From Nocardia iowensis (GTDB taxonomy: Bacteria > Actinomycetota > Actinomycetes > Mycobacteriales > Mycobacteriaceae): a stretch of 64,000 bases of DNA. The stretch spans positions 4,774,001-4,838,000 of the forward strand of contig NZ_CP078145.1 in NCBI RefSeq assembly GCF_019222765.1, given 5' to 3'. Within the stretch, counting starts at the first letter, position 1, and every line of letters starts with the position of its first letter. The position numbers and the translations under genes are program-made. The notes beneath the pieces were generated by a model. It had not been told where the DNA came from and did not search any database. It worked only from the letters and a program-made list of their open reading frames with translations. Below, piece after piece: positions 16,364 to 25,360 of this stretch.

Positions 16364-17554
16364 TTATCGCGCGTCTTCCCTCGGTTCGGTGTCGCTGTCC
16401 AACCAGGAGCGGATGCGGTCGGTTCCGGAACCGAGCGCGGGCGGCGGGTTTGTGTAGCGAACTGGATTGCGAGACAGGGTGATCGGGTTGGCGACCAACG
16501 GTGGCATGTCGGCAGTGCCCGACGAGATGCGGGGTTGCAGACCGAGCCGGTCGGCGAGTGTGAAAGCTCCCGCCATATCGTTGACGGGTCCACACGGGAC
16601 GCCGAGCGGGGTGAGCAGCGCCTCCCAGTCGGCGGCAGGACGGGTCGACAAGATCTCGCCCAGCTGCTCGGCCAGCACCTCGACATGCGCGACCCGCGTG
16701 GCGTTGTCGATGAATCGCGGGTCCACGGCCAGTTGTTCGGCTCCGATCGCCTCGCACAGCGTCGTGAATTGTCCGTCGCTGCCGACGGCCAACGCCAGGG
16801 GTAGGTCCGCGGTGGGAAATACTTCGTAGGGGGCGATGGAAGGGTGCCGGTTGCCGAGGATGGTGGGCACGACACCCGCCAGCGAGTACGCCGCGCTTTG
16901 ATTCACCATGCCCGCCAGCAGACTGGACAGCAGATTGACCTCGACGAGCTGTCCTTCGCCGGTGGCGTCGCGATGGCGAAGTGCGGCAAGAACTCCCACC
17001 GTCGCATGCAGACCCGCGAGAACGTCGACCACCGCCACACCCGTCTTGGTCGGCTCCCCCGCCCGCGGCCCGGTGATACTCATCAGACCGCCCGCGGCTT
17101 GGATCAACAGGTCGTAGCCCGGCAGCTCAGCGCCCTTGCCGCCACCGAACGCGGACAACGAGCAGTAGACGAGCCGCGGATTGAGCGCGCGAGCCTGTTC
17201 GTAGGCCAGTCCGAACTTCGCCATGGTGCCTGGCCGGAAGTTCTCGACCACGATGTCGGCTCGGCGCACCAGTTCCCTGGCATAGCGCTGCCCTTCCTCG
17301 CTGCGCAGGTCGAGCGCTACCGACGTCTTGTTCCGATTCACCGATTGGAAGTAGGTGGACTGACCGTCCACGAACGGCGGCCCCCAGCCGCGGGTGTCGT
17401 CACCGACGCCGGGCCGTTCCACCTTGATCACCTCGGCGCCTAGGTCGGCCAGCAGCATTGTCAGGTAGGGCGCGGCGAGGATCCTGCCGAAGTCCGCGAC
17501 CACAATCCCGGACAGGACGCCTAGCGTTCGATTCTCGTCGGTCATACCCGCCAC
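16364..17554 (-). CDS. family III (CaiB/BaiF) CoA transferase
   Basis: 396-residue CoA transferase. The nucleophilic Asp that forms an aspartyl-CoA intermediate is D148 in the diagnostic LPGYDLLIQAAGGLMS segment. N-terminal family marks RILAAPYLTMLLADLGAEV (24-42) and NRNKTSVALDL (73-83) are also present. These enzymes move CoA between acyl-CoA donors and carboxylic acid acceptors such as carnitine, formate/oxalate or arylacids. Start is Met1, or Met4 (MTDENRTLG). It lies 75 bases downstream of a flavoprotein monooxygenase on the same strand, so the two may share a catabolic role on a carboxylic acid. The substrate cannot be deduced. Confidence 0.88.
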   Translation of the reverse strand: MAGMTDENRTLGVLSGIVVADFGRILAAPYLTMLLADLGAEVIKVERPGVGDDTRGWGPPFVDGQSTYFQSVNRNKTSVALDLRSEEGQRYARELVRRADIVVENFRPGTMAKFGLAYEQARALNPRLVYCSLSAFGGGKGAELPGYDLLIQAAGGLMSITGPRAGEPTKTGVAVVDVLAGLHATVGVLAALRHRDATGEGQLVEVNLLSSLLAGMVNQSAAYSLAGVVPTILGNRHPSIAPYEVFPTADLPLALAVGSDGQFTTLCEAIGAEQLAVDPRFIDNATRVAHVEVLAEQLGEILSTRPAADWEALLTPLGVPCGPVNDMAGAFTLADRLGLQPRISSGTADMPPLVANPITLSRNPVRYTNPPPALGSGTDRIRSWLDSDTEPREDAR

Positions 17555-17629
17555 TCCACCATAGGCGCCGCGCGGCAGGACCAGCGACTCTGCCGCACCC
17601 GTCTCACGTGGTAGCCCGGTGCCGCCTCG

Positions 17630-18871
17630 TCAGCGCTGACGTCCCGCCGGAGCGAATCGGGCTGCCGCTGCCTCGGGGTCGGGGCGGTCGTCGATGAGGC
17701 GCTGGATCGGTTTCAGCGCTGCCTCGACGCTGGTCGCCCGCAAGGCGACATCGCGAAGAAGAGCGATTGTTCTGCTGCGGCGGAACATGATTCGAGCGAG
17801 GCGGCGGGAGGTGTTCTGCGCGGCCTCGACTCGGGGGCGCTGGGTGTTCTCGTAGACGCGCAGCAGAGGTTCGAGGGTGTCCGGCCGCGCTCGGCGCAGC
17901 ATTCGGGTCAGCACCCACGCCGATTCCAGCGCCATCCCGGCTCCGAGACCGGCGGTGGGCAGGAAGCCCGCTGCCGCGTCGCCGAGGAGCACGCTGCGTC
18001 CGGTGGTCCAGGCGGGTGCCCGGCAATCGGTCAGCGGCCAGTAGTAACGGCCGGGGTCGTCGAGCACCGCCTGCAGCGCGCGTTCGACGCGGGGATCGAT
18101 GGTGGTGAGCCCGCGGCGCACCTGATCCACGAAGGGGCCGGGTCCTGCGTCGGTGTCTGCGCGAGGGCCGCCGAGGAATACGCCCAGTCGGTCCAGGACG
18201 GGATAGGTTCCCAGGAAAAACCCTGCGCCCCAGAGTTCTTCGCCGAGATCGGGCGCGCTGTCGGCTGGCGTCCAGACGACCCAGCCGCCCCATCCGGTGT
18301 CGAGCGTGTCGACTTCGCGCCCGGCGAGTACCAAGTGGCGTGTGGTCGAGTTCAGGCCGTCGGCGATGACCACCAGATCGAATTCGAGCTCGGTGTGAGT
18401 GCCCGCGCGGGACAGTGTGGCAACGATCGCGCCGGGGGTCTCGGTGAGCGCGGTGACGGTGGTGCCGAAGCCGACTGGGCAACCGTCGGGCGTCAGGGCA
18501 TCGATCAGCTCGCCTCGGGCGATACCGCGATAGTCGCCGAATCGCGCGAGGATCCGATCCACCGAGTCCGCGCGCAGGATGCGGCCGCTATGCGCGCGTA
18601 AACCGAAGCGGCGCAACGGAACACTACGGTCACGATAACCGGGCCGCACCTCGAGCTCGTCGAGCACCGGATCGATCATCGGCATCAACGCCAGCATGTA
18701 TCCGACGTGCGAGTCGTCGTGGGCGCGCTCGATCAGTACCGGATGCCGCCCGGCACGCCGCAGCAGTTGCGCGGCGGTGACTCCCGCTATGCCCGCGCCG
18801 ACGATCAGCACGCGCAGTTCGTCCTCGCTCGCATCCGTGTACTGACTGGTGATATCCGCTGATGTCAGCAT
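17630..18871 (-). CDS. FAD-dependent monooxygenase (PHBH-type)
   Basis: 413-residue flavoprotein with the three group A monooxygenase fingerprints: GAGIAG near residues 27-32, a DG motif VVIADGLNSTTR at about 165-176, and a GD motif LLGDAAAGFLPTAGLGAGMALE at roughly 295-316. It should use NAD(P)H and O2 to hydroxylate an aromatic or similar compound, though the family also contains oxidases and dehydrogenases. It is 48 bases downstream of the tetR-type gene on the same strand, an arrangement in which the repressor often controls the oxygenase. No substrate-specific feature is visible. C-terminal region is basic and Arg/Ala-rich. Confidence 0.82.
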   Translation of the reverse strand: MLTSADITSQYTDASEDELRVLIVGAGIAGVTAAQLLRRAGRHPVLIERAHDDSHVGYMLALMPMIDPVLDELEVRPGYRDRSVPLRRFGLRAHSGRILRADSVDRILARFGDYRGIARGELIDALTPDGCPVGFGTTVTALTETPGAIVATLSRAGTHTELEFDLVVIADGLNSTTRHLVLAGREVDTLDTGWGGWVVWTPADSAPDLGEELWGAGFFLGTYPVLDRLGVFLGGPRADTDAGPGPFVDQVRRGLTTIDPRVERALQAVLDDPGRYYWPLTDCRAPAWTTGRSVLLGDAAAGFLPTAGLGAGMALESAWVLTRMLRRARPDTLEPLLRVYENTQRPRVEAAQNTSRRLARIMFRRSRTIALLRDVALRATSVEAALKPIQRLIDDRPDPEAAAARFAPAGRQR

Positions 18872-18919
18872 CCTGTACCTCTTCGAATCACATTGGGACA
18901 GACCGTCGGACGTTCCCGC

Positions 18920-19507
18920 TCAGGCATCGGTTGCGCTCGCGGACGGTCCATCGATCAGCCTCGCCAGCACCGGCACCGCGGCGGCCGGATGGAGGCGCGG
19001 GTTCAGTAGCCGGTGCAGCAGTACACCGTCCATGGCCGCCGCGAGCACGGACGCGGTGTCGTCGGTGTATGGGTGGCCCGCCTGGTCGAGCCAGCGGGTA
19101 ATGATGGCGCGGAACTCGGCGGCCGCGGCGGCGAGTTGCGCACGTAGCTCTTCATCGCGCGCCGAGGCCAGACATGCCTCGATGAACAACAGCGATGCGG
19201 GATCGTCCGCGTCGGTCTCGGCCAGCGGGCCGAGCATCGCCGCGATCACCGCCTCCGTCGAGTCGGCTTGCGCCACAATGGGTTCCACCCCGCTGAGCAG
19301 ATCACGCAGCACACCGACGACAGCCTGGCGCAGCAGCGCTTGCACGGACGGGAAATGGTAGTGCACCACGCCGACGGTGACCCCCGCGCGAGCAGCGATC
19401 GCCCGGGTACTGACCGCACCCCAGCCGAGCTCAGGAATGAGCTCGGCCGCGGCGGCCAGCAGCTTCTCGCGCGCTTCGCGACCTCGCTCCACCGCGGTTT
19501 GCGACAT
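18920..19507 (-). CDS. TetR-family transcriptional regulator
   Basis: 195-residue regulator. The N-terminal helix-turn-helix reads STRAIAARAGVTVGVVHYHF (about 33-52), as in TetR proteins; the Ala/Leu-rich rest would be the ligand-binding dimerisation domain. The start at 19507 is fixed by AGGAGGT seven bases upstream; the frame is open much further but without that signal. It is immediately upstream of, and co-directional with, the flavin monooxygenase gene, so it probably represses that gene and itself. The 92 bases before it, up to the stop of the threonyl-tRNA synthetase gene, would hold the promoter. Confidence 0.85.
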   Translation of the reverse strand: MSQTAVERGREAREKLLAAAAELIPELGWGAVSTRAIAARAGVTVGVVHYHFPSVQALLRQAVVGVLRDLLSGVEPIVAQADSTEAVIAAMLGPLAETDADDPASLLFIEACLASARDEELRAQLAAAAAEFRAIITRWLDQAGHPYTDDTASVLAAAMDGVLLHRLLNPRLHPAAAVPVLARLIDGPSASATDA

Positions 19508-19599
19508 GGCACCTCCTTTTTGGTCGATCGCACTGTACGACCGCATTGGGCGTTCGTACAAATTGTAGCGCGGTGCCGCCGCATCCGCAGGATTCGGAC

Positions 19600-20814
19600 T
19601 CAGTCCCAGAGCTCGAGGCTGTGAGTTGCGATAAGTGCGTCGATGCGGGTGAGGACATCGCCCACGGGCTGCGGGTTTATCCGACGTCCGTCTCGCAGTC
19701 GTAGTGCGACATGGCCGTTGGCTGATTCCTTCGGGCCGATAACGGCTTGGTAAGGCACGAGTCGGACTCCACGGATGCGGGCACCCAAACTGCCCTGGTC
19801 CGGTCGGACTATCTTCGCTCGTACGCCGAGGTCCAGGCATCGCTCGAACAATGCTGCGGCGTCGGGTGATTCAGCATCGGAGATCGGGAGTATCGCGACT
19901 TGGGTGGGAGCGAGCCACGCGGGGAACGCACCGCCGTGCTGTTCGATCAGATGGGCGACGGCGCGTTCCACACTGCCGACAATGCTGCGGTGCACCATGA
20001 CCGGCCGATGCTTCGCGCCATCGGCACCGACGTAATGCAGGTCGAACTGCTCGGGCTGATGGAAGTCGACCTGGACGGTGGACAGGGTGAATTCATGGCC
20101 GTTCTTGTCGGTGAACTGCACGTCGATCTTCGGGCCGTAGAAGGCGGCCTCCCCCTCGACGGCCTCGTACAGCAGGCCGGAGCGGTCCAGAGCCTCGGTC
20201 AGCAGGGCGATCGCGCGCTGCCACATCTCCTGAGCCGCAACATATTTCCCGCTCGACCCCGGCAATGACAACCGATAGCGGGTCGGGCTGATGCCGAGCG
20301 CGCCATACGCGCGGCGGATCAACTGCAATGCGGCCTGCGCCTCCTCGGTGACCTGGTCCATGGTGCAGAAAATGTGTGCGTCGTTGAGCTGAATCGCCCG
20401 CACCCTGGTCAATCCGCCGAGCACGCCGGAGAGTTCGGAGCGGTACATCCCGCCCAGCTCGGCCATCCGCAGCGGCAGCTCGCGGTAGCTGTGCGAGCGG
20501 GAGCGGAATATCACCGCGTGGTGCGGACACAGGCTCGGCCGCAGCACGACCTGTTCGCCGCCCGAATCCATCGGCGGGAACATGTCGTCGCGATAATGCG
20601 ACCAATGCCCGGAGATCTCGTACAGCTGACGTTTGCCCAGCACGGGTGAGTACACGTGCTGGTAGCCCGCCCGCCGCTCCGCGGTGCGGATGTATTCCTC
20701 CAGGGTGTGCCGCACGGTCGCGCCATCGGGCAGCCAGTACGGCAGTCCCGCACCGATAAGCGGGTCGGTGTCGAACAGGCCGAGTTCCCGGCCCAGTTTC
20801 CGATGGTCGTACAC
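19600..20814 (-). CDS. thrS: short threonyl-tRNA synthetase lacking TGS and editing domains
   Basis: 404-residue class II aminoacyl-tRNA synthetase. Motif 2 reads YRSELSGVLGGLTRVRAIQL with DDAHIFC-like NDAHIFC after it; motif 3 is HRSIVGSVERAVAHLIE; the C-terminal anticodon domain includes WLAPTQVAILPI. Standard bacterial ThrRS is about 640-690 residues with N-terminal TGS and editing domains. Both are missing here, so the enzyme cannot clear Ser-tRNA(Thr) by itself. GTG 20814 is chosen for GAGGGAG upstream and because the family region begins right away. It is probably a second copy; the housekeeping gene would be elsewhere. Possible roles are antibiotic resistance, stress back-up or tRNA supply to a biosynthetic enzyme. 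A hairpin and T-run sit 43 bases upstream (20857-20882). Confidence 0.88.
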   Translation of the reverse strand: MYDHRKLGRELGLFDTDPLIGAGLPYWLPDGATVRHTLEEYIRTAERRAGYQHVYSPVLGKRQLYEISGHWSHYRDDMFPPMDSGGEQVVLRPSLCPHHAVIFRSRSHSYRELPLRMAELGGMYRSELSGVLGGLTRVRAIQLNDAHIFCTMDQVTEEAQAALQLIRRAYGALGISPTRYRLSLPGSSGKYVAAQEMWQRAIALLTEALDRSGLLYEAVEGEAAFYGPKIDVQFTDKNGHEFTLSTVQVDFHQPEQFDLHYVGADGAKHRPVMVHRSIVGSVERAVAHLIEQHGGAFPAWLAPTQVAILPISDAESPDAAALFERCLDLGVRAKIVRPDQGSLGARIRGVRLVPYQAVIGPKESANGHVALRLRDGRRINPQPVGDVLTRIDALIATHSLELWD

Positions 20815-20856
20815 AACGTCTCCCTCGCAGACAGAGGGCAAGCGACCACAAGACAA

Positions 20857-20882
20857 AAGCCCCGGGCACTTGCCCGGGGCTT
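20857..20882 (-). terminator. 12-bp stem hairpin with T-run between DUF1361 gene and thrS
   Basis: On the minus strand the arms AAGCCCCGGGCA and TGCCCGGGGCTT pair perfectly around a two-base centre and run into TTTTGTCTTG. It looks like an intrinsic terminator for the upstream gene. Because thrS starts only 43 bases later, it could also be an attenuator. Confidence 0.75.
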
Positions 20883-20898
20883 CGGATCAGAACATCAA

Positions 20899-21588
20899 TC
20901 AGCGCGCCGGGACATCGTCCGGCGTCGTCGTCACAGCAGCGCGCTTCATACCGGCCACGATACTACGTACACCGGCCACCGCCGCTTCGACTACAGCTCT
21001 TGTCACGAAATGTCCGACGGCCGTCGCCAGTAACATCGCCATGATGAGCACGGGTGCCCACGACCATGTCAGCGCGAGCAGCATGCGCTCGAAGGTCCCG
21101 CGCGGTTGCACCACCGGCTCCCAGCTGTTGAGGCGGGTCCAGCGGCCGAGGAAAACGCCCACCGCACAGAGCAAGTGCAGACCGAGCGTGACCGGCGTGC
21201 GCCACCTGGTGAGACCGACGTAGTCGAGGTACCGCCCGAGTTCGGCCAGCGCGAGGTAGTACGCGAGGAAGCCGGACACGATGAACGCCCCGTAGACAGG
21301 CAGCACCGTGGTGACCACCGGACCGTCACCGACGAATCGAATGTCGTCGCGCAGATGCACCAGATCGGTGACCACGTACGGCGCATTGGGCAAGAACAGC
21401 ACGAACAGCGCGACGCCCGCCCACCACACCGGTGAGCGGGATACCCTTCGATCACCGCGCCGCATCCGAAATACCAACAGCGCCAACACCACCGGCACCC
21501 AGGCCAACAGCGTGTTCCAACTCAGCCACATGAAGTCTCGCCGAACCACATCCAACAGGCCCGGCCCCACCCGATCGAGTACATCCAT
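20899..21588 (-). CDS. DUF1361 integral membrane protein
   Basis: 229-residue membrane protein recognised by the DUF1361 hallmark FLPNAPYVVTDLVHL (about 65-79). Six or so hydrophobic segments are visible, near 25-40, 52-68, 92-113, 130-147, 168-190 and around 200. Function of the family is unknown. The C-terminus ends VTTTPDDVPAR, with three consecutive ACG codons 22 bases before the stop and about 40 before the hairpin that precedes thrS. Start is ATG 21588. It is divergent from the VOC gene pair at 21718. Confidence 0.8.
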   Translation of the reverse strand: MDVLDRVGPGLLDVVRRDFMWLSWNTLLAWVPVVLALLVFRMRRGDRRVSRSPVWWAGVALFVLFLPNAPYVVTDLVHLRDDIRFVGDGPVVTTVLPVYGAFIVSGFLAYYLALAELGRYLDYVGLTRWRTPVTLGLHLLCAVGVFLGRWTRLNSWEPVVQPRGTFERMLLALTWSWAPVLIMAMLLATAVGHFVTRAVVEAAVAGVRSIVAGMKRAAVTTTPDDVPAR

Positions 21589-21717
21589 CTCGTCATCATG
21601 CCGACCGAACGTGCCCGACCACCCCGCCCAGCCCCGAAGACCACCACATCCCTACAAATCCAACACACGATCTCCACAGCACCGATGAATTTATCCGGCT
21701 CGTGTCGTCTTACCTAC

Positions 21718-22116
21718 ATGACTACACCCACGATCGGCAGCCTGTTGTTGTCCAGCACCGAGCCCGCCCGTCTGCGTGACTGGTACGCAACGGCATTCGC
21801 GCTGAAGGTCGACCATACGCCCGGCGATCCCGGCTACGATGTGCTCGACTTCGGCGGCTTCTACTTGATGATCGACAGCCGCGACGACGTCGGAACCACC
21901 AACCCGGAGCCGGGCCGGATGATCTTGAACGTCGATGTGGACGATGCCAGAGCGGTCGCCGCTCGCATCGATGACCTCGGCGGGCAGTGGCTGGCCGAAC
22001 TCGACGACCGCGACGGAAGCCTGTTCGCCACCGCGATCGACCCCGATGGAAATTACATCCAACTCGTTCAGTTGAGCCCGCAGCATCGCGCTGCTATGAC
22101 CGAAGGGGACAAGTGA
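21718..22116 (+). CDS. VOC-family (glyoxalase/bleomycin resistance-like) protein
   Basis: 132-residue single-domain VOC protein. It has the expected beta-alpha-beta-beta-beta pattern: [20 protein letters not shown] at the start and [16 protein letters not shown] at the end, where the DPDGN..ql motif and its Glu/Gln position normally bind metal. Here the terminal residue is Gln, not Glu, so metal binding may differ. ATG 21718 opens the conserved N-terminal strand. Its stop overlaps the start of a second VOC gene (TGATG), so they are a coupled pair. Such proteins isomerise, oxygenate or sequester small molecules; nothing here identifies the ligand. Confidence 0.8.
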   Translation: MTTPTIGSLLLSSTEPARLRDWYATAFALKVDHTPGDPGYDVLDFGGFYLMIDSRDDVGTTNPEPGRMILNVDVDDARAVAARIDDLGGQWLAELDDRDGSLFATAIDPDGNYIQLVQLSPQHRAAMTEGDK

Positions 22117-22484
22117 TGCTCGCCGACAGCAACGCATTCAGTGGATTCTCGGTAGACGACATCGACGCAGCCGAGAAGTTCTACGCCGAGACCCTTGGCA
22201 TCCGGGTCTCAGCGGAGAACGGGATGCTCAACCTGCACCTCGGTGGCGGGGGAACGGTCCTGGTGTATCCGAAACCGGATCACACCCCCGCGTCCTTCAC
22301 CATCTTGAACTTCCCGGTCGCCGACATCGAGGCGGCCGTCGACGAACTCACCAAACGCGATGTGCGTTTCGAGCACTACGAATTCGCCGAACAGGACGAG
22401 AAAGGCATCCACCGCGGCGGCGGTCCCCTGATCGCCTGGTTCACCGACCCCGCGGGGAACGTCCTGTCCGTCTTGCAGCAGTAA
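22116..22484 (+). CDS. second VOC-family protein
   Basis: 122-residue VOC domain translated from ATG 22116, overlapping the upstream VOC stop. Family features: [24 protein letters not shown] at the N-terminus, [22 protein letters not shown] in the middle, and the C-terminal [15 protein letters not shown] with DPAGN. It resembles the PhnB/glyoxalase-like group common in actinobacteria. With its neighbour it could make a heterodimeric or paired ligand-binding unit. A strong hairpin at 22500-22531 ends the transcript. Confidence 0.82.
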   Translation: MLADSNAFSGFSVDDIDAAEKFYAETLGIRVSAENGMLNLHLGGGGTVLVYPKPDHTPASFTILNFPVADIEAAVDELTKRDVRFEHYEFAEQDEKGIHRGGGPLIAWFTDPAGNVLSVLQQ

Positions 22485-22499
22485 CACTTCGAACGGAGT

Positions 22500-22531
22500 A
22501 CGTGGCCCGCCTGACCTCGGGCGGGCCACGT
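22500..22531. terminator. bidirectional hairpin between convergent genes
   Basis: Arms ACGTGGCCCGCC (22500-22511) and GGCGGGCCACGT (22520-22531) pair over 12 bases with an eight-base loop. It sits between the VOC pair ending at 22484 and the convergent serine hydrolase ending at 22541, so it can serve both strands. T-tracts are weak, as usual at this GC content. Confidence 0.8.
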
Positions 22532-22540
22532 TGCGGTGTA

Positions 22541-23659
22541 TCAACCACCCAATGCCAGCTGGGTGAGAGCCCGAAGTGCGTCGTCGATGGGGTGGGGTTG
22601 CTGCGCGGAGCCGAGTTGGTTCCATCGCTGCAGGTTCACCGCGATGGACACTTGTCGTTTGCCGTCAGCACTGATCATGGAGATCGCGCCGCCGCCCCAG
22701 ACGGAACCCTCATGGCCCCAGTAGGTGCCGTGACCGGGCACCGCCGTCTTTTGCAGGCCGAGACCGTAATCGAGGGTCTTTCCCTCGAACGAGATGACCG
22801 GGACGGTCCGTTGCATCTGCGCCAGCGACGATCGGCTGATGATTTCGCCCGCCAGCAGCAAACCGAAGAAGCGGTTCAGGTCCGCGACGGTCGATATCAG
22901 CGAAGCCGACGGGCCCACCCATGACATGTCGAAGACGCTGTAGTCGCGCGGCGGCTCGATCATGCCGAACCACGCCTCGTAGTGCAGGGAATGCGGCCCG
23001 TTGATATACGGTCCGTCCGGTAGTTCGGTATCGCGCAGCCCGGCGCGCTCGATGACGTTGCGGGTGATGCATTTCTCCGCCGAAGTCCCGGTTGTCAACT
23101 CCAGAAGTTGGCACAGGAGAAGGTAATTGGTGTTCGAGTACACCCCCGGTGTGCCGCCGGGAGTCCCGGTAGCAGGCGCCGCGACGCCCATCGCGATCAG
23201 CTCGGTCGGGTCGAACCGGGTGAACCGGTGGTCATCCAGGCTGTCCGGTGTCGTTTTCGCCACGGCGGGGAAGGCCGCGAGGGACGGGTAAGCATGCGGG
23301 AGGTATTCGGCGAGGCCGCTGGTGTGGTTGATCAACATCCGGACCGTGATCGCCGCACCTCGTTCGCCGGGAACCAGCCGTGGCAGGTAGTGGCCGATCG
23401 GTGTGTCGAGCCCTATTTCGCCCTCGTCGACCTGCTGCAGCACAGCGGCGGCGGTGAATGTCTTGGTGATGCTGCCGACGCGGTGTCGCATATCTGCCGT
23501 GACGGGGCGGCCGGTGGCGACATCGGCGACTCCGGCTGCGCCGCGCCAGGTTTCGTCGCCGTCGCGCACCTCGGCGAAAAGGCCGGGCATGCCCGCGCGA
23601 TGGACGGTCTCCAGGGCGGTCTGTAGCTTCGCGGGGTCGAGGGGGTTGGTCACGGACAT
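22541..23659 (-). CDS. serine hydrolase of the beta-lactamase/DD-carboxypeptidase (class C) family
   Basis: 372-residue penicillin-binding-protein-like hydrolase. Nucleophile motif SITK at S63-K66, the tyrosine motif YSN in VYSNTNYLL (about 180), and a C-terminal HEG segment in YWGHEGSVWGGG in place of the KTG triad. ATG 23659 has AGAGGACA upstream; the frame is open further but the family start fits here. No signal peptide or lipobox, so the protein appears cytoplasmic, unlike the lipoprotein relative at 30435. Members hydrolyse esters, amides or D-amino acid peptides. The divergent-looking AraC gene upstream lies on the same strand, 71 bases away, and may control it. Confidence 0.82.
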   Translation of the reverse strand: MSVTNPLDPAKLQTALETVHRAGMPGLFAEVRDGDETWRGAAGVADVATGRPVTADMRHRVGSITKTFTAAAVLQQVDEGEIGLDTPIGHYLPRLVPGERGAAITVRMLINHTSGLAEYLPHAYPSLAAFPAVAKTTPDSLDDHRFTRFDPTELIAMGVAAPATGTPGGTPGVYSNTNYLLLCQLLELTTGTSAEKCITRNVIERAGLRDTELPDGPYINGPHSLHYEAWFGMIEPPRDYSVFDMSWVGPSASLISTVADLNRFFGLLLAGEIISRSSLAQMQRTVPVISFEGKTLDYGLGLQKTAVPGHGTYWGHEGSVWGGGAISMISADGKRQVSIAVNLQRWNQLGSAQQPHPIDDALRALTQLALGG

Positions 23660-23730
23660 GTGTCCTCTCGCTGTCGATGGGTGGTGTCTCGAGTCGCAGT
23701 CGTCGACCGCGCCCGAGGTGAACACCACTA

Positions 23731-24600
23731 TCAACCGACCGGTCCCGTACGGTCTTGGAAAAATCTTCCCCACGCCCGGTACCGGTGCCGGGCGATGTCG
23801 GGCAAATAGTGCGCCGTCAGTGCCCCCGGCGTGTGGTCCGCGAACATCGACACGTCTCGGCACAGATGAGCTTGATCGGTGTACCCGCAGGCGATCGCGA
23901 CATCGGCAGCGGGCCGACCCGCCAGCAGACCGTCGACCGCGTGCCGGAATCGGACCAGCATCGCAGCCCGCTTGGGTGTCAGGCCGATCTGGGACTCGAA
24001 GCGCGCCCACAGCCGTTTATGGCTCCAGCCGAGGGATTCGGCGAGCTCACCGATCTTCACCTGGCCACGGGAGCTGAGTATGCGATGCCAGCCGGCGAGC
24101 ACCTCCGGGTCGGGCGTCCGCATCGGCCTGTCGCACTGTGCCAGAAACGATTTCGTCAATGCGAAACGCTCGTCCCAGGTCCGGGTGGACGCGGGTTGCT
24201 CACGCAGTCGCCGAGCGCGCAATCCCCACAGGTCCTCCAGAGCGACAACGCCACGGCCCAAATCCGTTGGGGAAACACCCAATAGCGAATACGCCTGGAT
24301 CGGCGACAAGCGAACCTCGATGCATTCTGCCCGCTCGCTACGAACGCGCATGGCCTCGATGGGAAGCCCGGCAACGAAGCCGCCGAGGGACCGCCGCCCG
24401 ACAGCATCGTCGACGATCAGCTCGCGATCCCCGAAGCCGATCACCGCGGTGATCGCCGCTGCCCCGGCAACCCGAAGATCCAACCCGGTGCCACCCACAT
24501 CGCGGTAACCGATGATCGCGGCACCCCGCGGCGCGGGCCCCGCCGCACCTGCGAAATCCCAAGCCACATCAGGCTCGCGGCCGAAGTCCACAGCTCCCAC
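23731..24600 (-). CDS. AraC-family transcriptional regulator
   Basis: 289-residue regulator with a C-terminal double helix-turn-helix: VKIGELAESLGWSHKRLWARFESQIGLTPKRAAMLVRF at about 184-221, then PAADVAIACGYTDQAHLCRDVSMFADHTPGA around 235-265, the classical AraC signature ending. The N-terminal 170 residues are a cupin-like ligand domain without obvious metal-binding residues. It lies 71 bases upstream of the serine hydrolase gene on the same strand. Control of that gene is the simplest guess. Confidence 0.85.
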   Translation of the reverse strand: MGAVDFGREPDVAWDFAGAAGPAPRGAAIIGYRDVGGTGLDLRVAGAAAITAVIGFGDRELIVDDAVGRRSLGGFVAGLPIEAMRVRSERAECIEVRLSPIQAYSLLGVSPTDLGRGVVALEDLWGLRARRLREQPASTRTWDERFALTKSFLAQCDRPMRTPDPEVLAGWHRILSSRGQVKIGELAESLGWSHKRLWARFESQIGLTPKRAAMLVRFRHAVDGLLAGRPAADVAIACGYTDQAHLCRDVSMFADHTPGALTAHYLPDIARHRYRAWGRFFQDRTGPVG

Positions 24601-24693
24601 CCGTCCAGGCTAACCAGCTTCGGGGCGGGCCAGCACAATAGCTCCGCAGAGTTTGAAGGTTTCGCCGCACTCCCTTGCCATTCTCGCTGAAAA

Positions 24694-25293
24694 GTGCCAA
24701 CCGATTATTCAACGATACTGTCGAAGTTTATGAATGCGGCAGACGGGGATCCGACAATCGAACTCAGCATGGACGAGCTGCGCGAGATCGCGCGCTATGC
24801 CGTGGCCTGCGCGGAGCCCGCCTTGGAGATCTTCGAACGTGCACGTCCAGACGATCAGCGGCCACGAGCCGCGATCGACGCCGCGCGGGTGTTCGCGGAG
24901 GGAGGCAAGCGGACCAAGGCGATCCGGGACAGCGCGTGGGCGGCGCAGCGGGCGTATCAGGACGCACGCGATAGCGGACAGGCCGCGGCGAGCGATGCTG
25001 CGCGCGCGTCCGTTGCCGCGGCCAGTGCGGCGTTCCTGCACCCGCTGGCGAAAGCGACTCAGGTCTTGCACATCCTGGGACCGGCCGCCTATACGGCTCG
25101 CGCATTCGAGCTCGATGACGACGACGACCCCGACATCGGCGTCGAATACCTCGAAAGGGCAAAGGGTTTGGCCAGCCCATCCGTGTTGAGCGTCCTGACG
25201 CGTTACCCCAACGCGCCGGGTGGTCGCGGCCGGGTGGGAGAGCTGATGCGGAATCTCGACGCATCGTTACGACAGCCGCCGACCGATCGTTGA
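24694..25293 (+). CDS. Imm5-like putative immunity protein
   Basis: 199-residue all-helical, acidic protein. The central part CAEPALEIFERARPDDQRPR followed by AAIDAARVFAEGG, then A..AAQRAYQDAR and a row of Ala-rich helices, matches the pattern of the Imm-5 family predicted as antitoxin partners in polymorphic toxin systems. Start is GTG 24694; ATG 24730 (MNAADGD) is an alternative. No toxin gene, WXG100 gene or secretion gene is adjacent, so if it is an immunity protein it is an orphan that may protect against toxins of relatives. Downstream is a convergent gntR gene. Confidence 0.6.
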   Translation: MPTDYSTILSKFMNAADGDPTIELSMDELREIARYAVACAEPALEIFERARPDDQRPRAAIDAARVFAEGGKRTKAIRDSAWAAQRAYQDARDSGQAAASDAARASVAAASAAFLHPLAKATQVLHILGPAAYTARAFELDDDDDPDIGVEYLERAKGLASPSVLSVLTRYPNAPGGRGRVGELMRNLDASLRQPPTDR

Positions 25294-25360
25294 CCGATAG
25301 TCGTCCCGATCAGCTCTAGCGCCCCGGTCGCCAGCACTCCGACCGAATTCTCCGGACAGA

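Noticed and set aside
19600..20814. ThrRS as a directly linked resistance gene of the operon at 978-10554
   Set aside because: Nine kilobases of unrelated genes on the other strand lie between; kept only as a general hypothesis.
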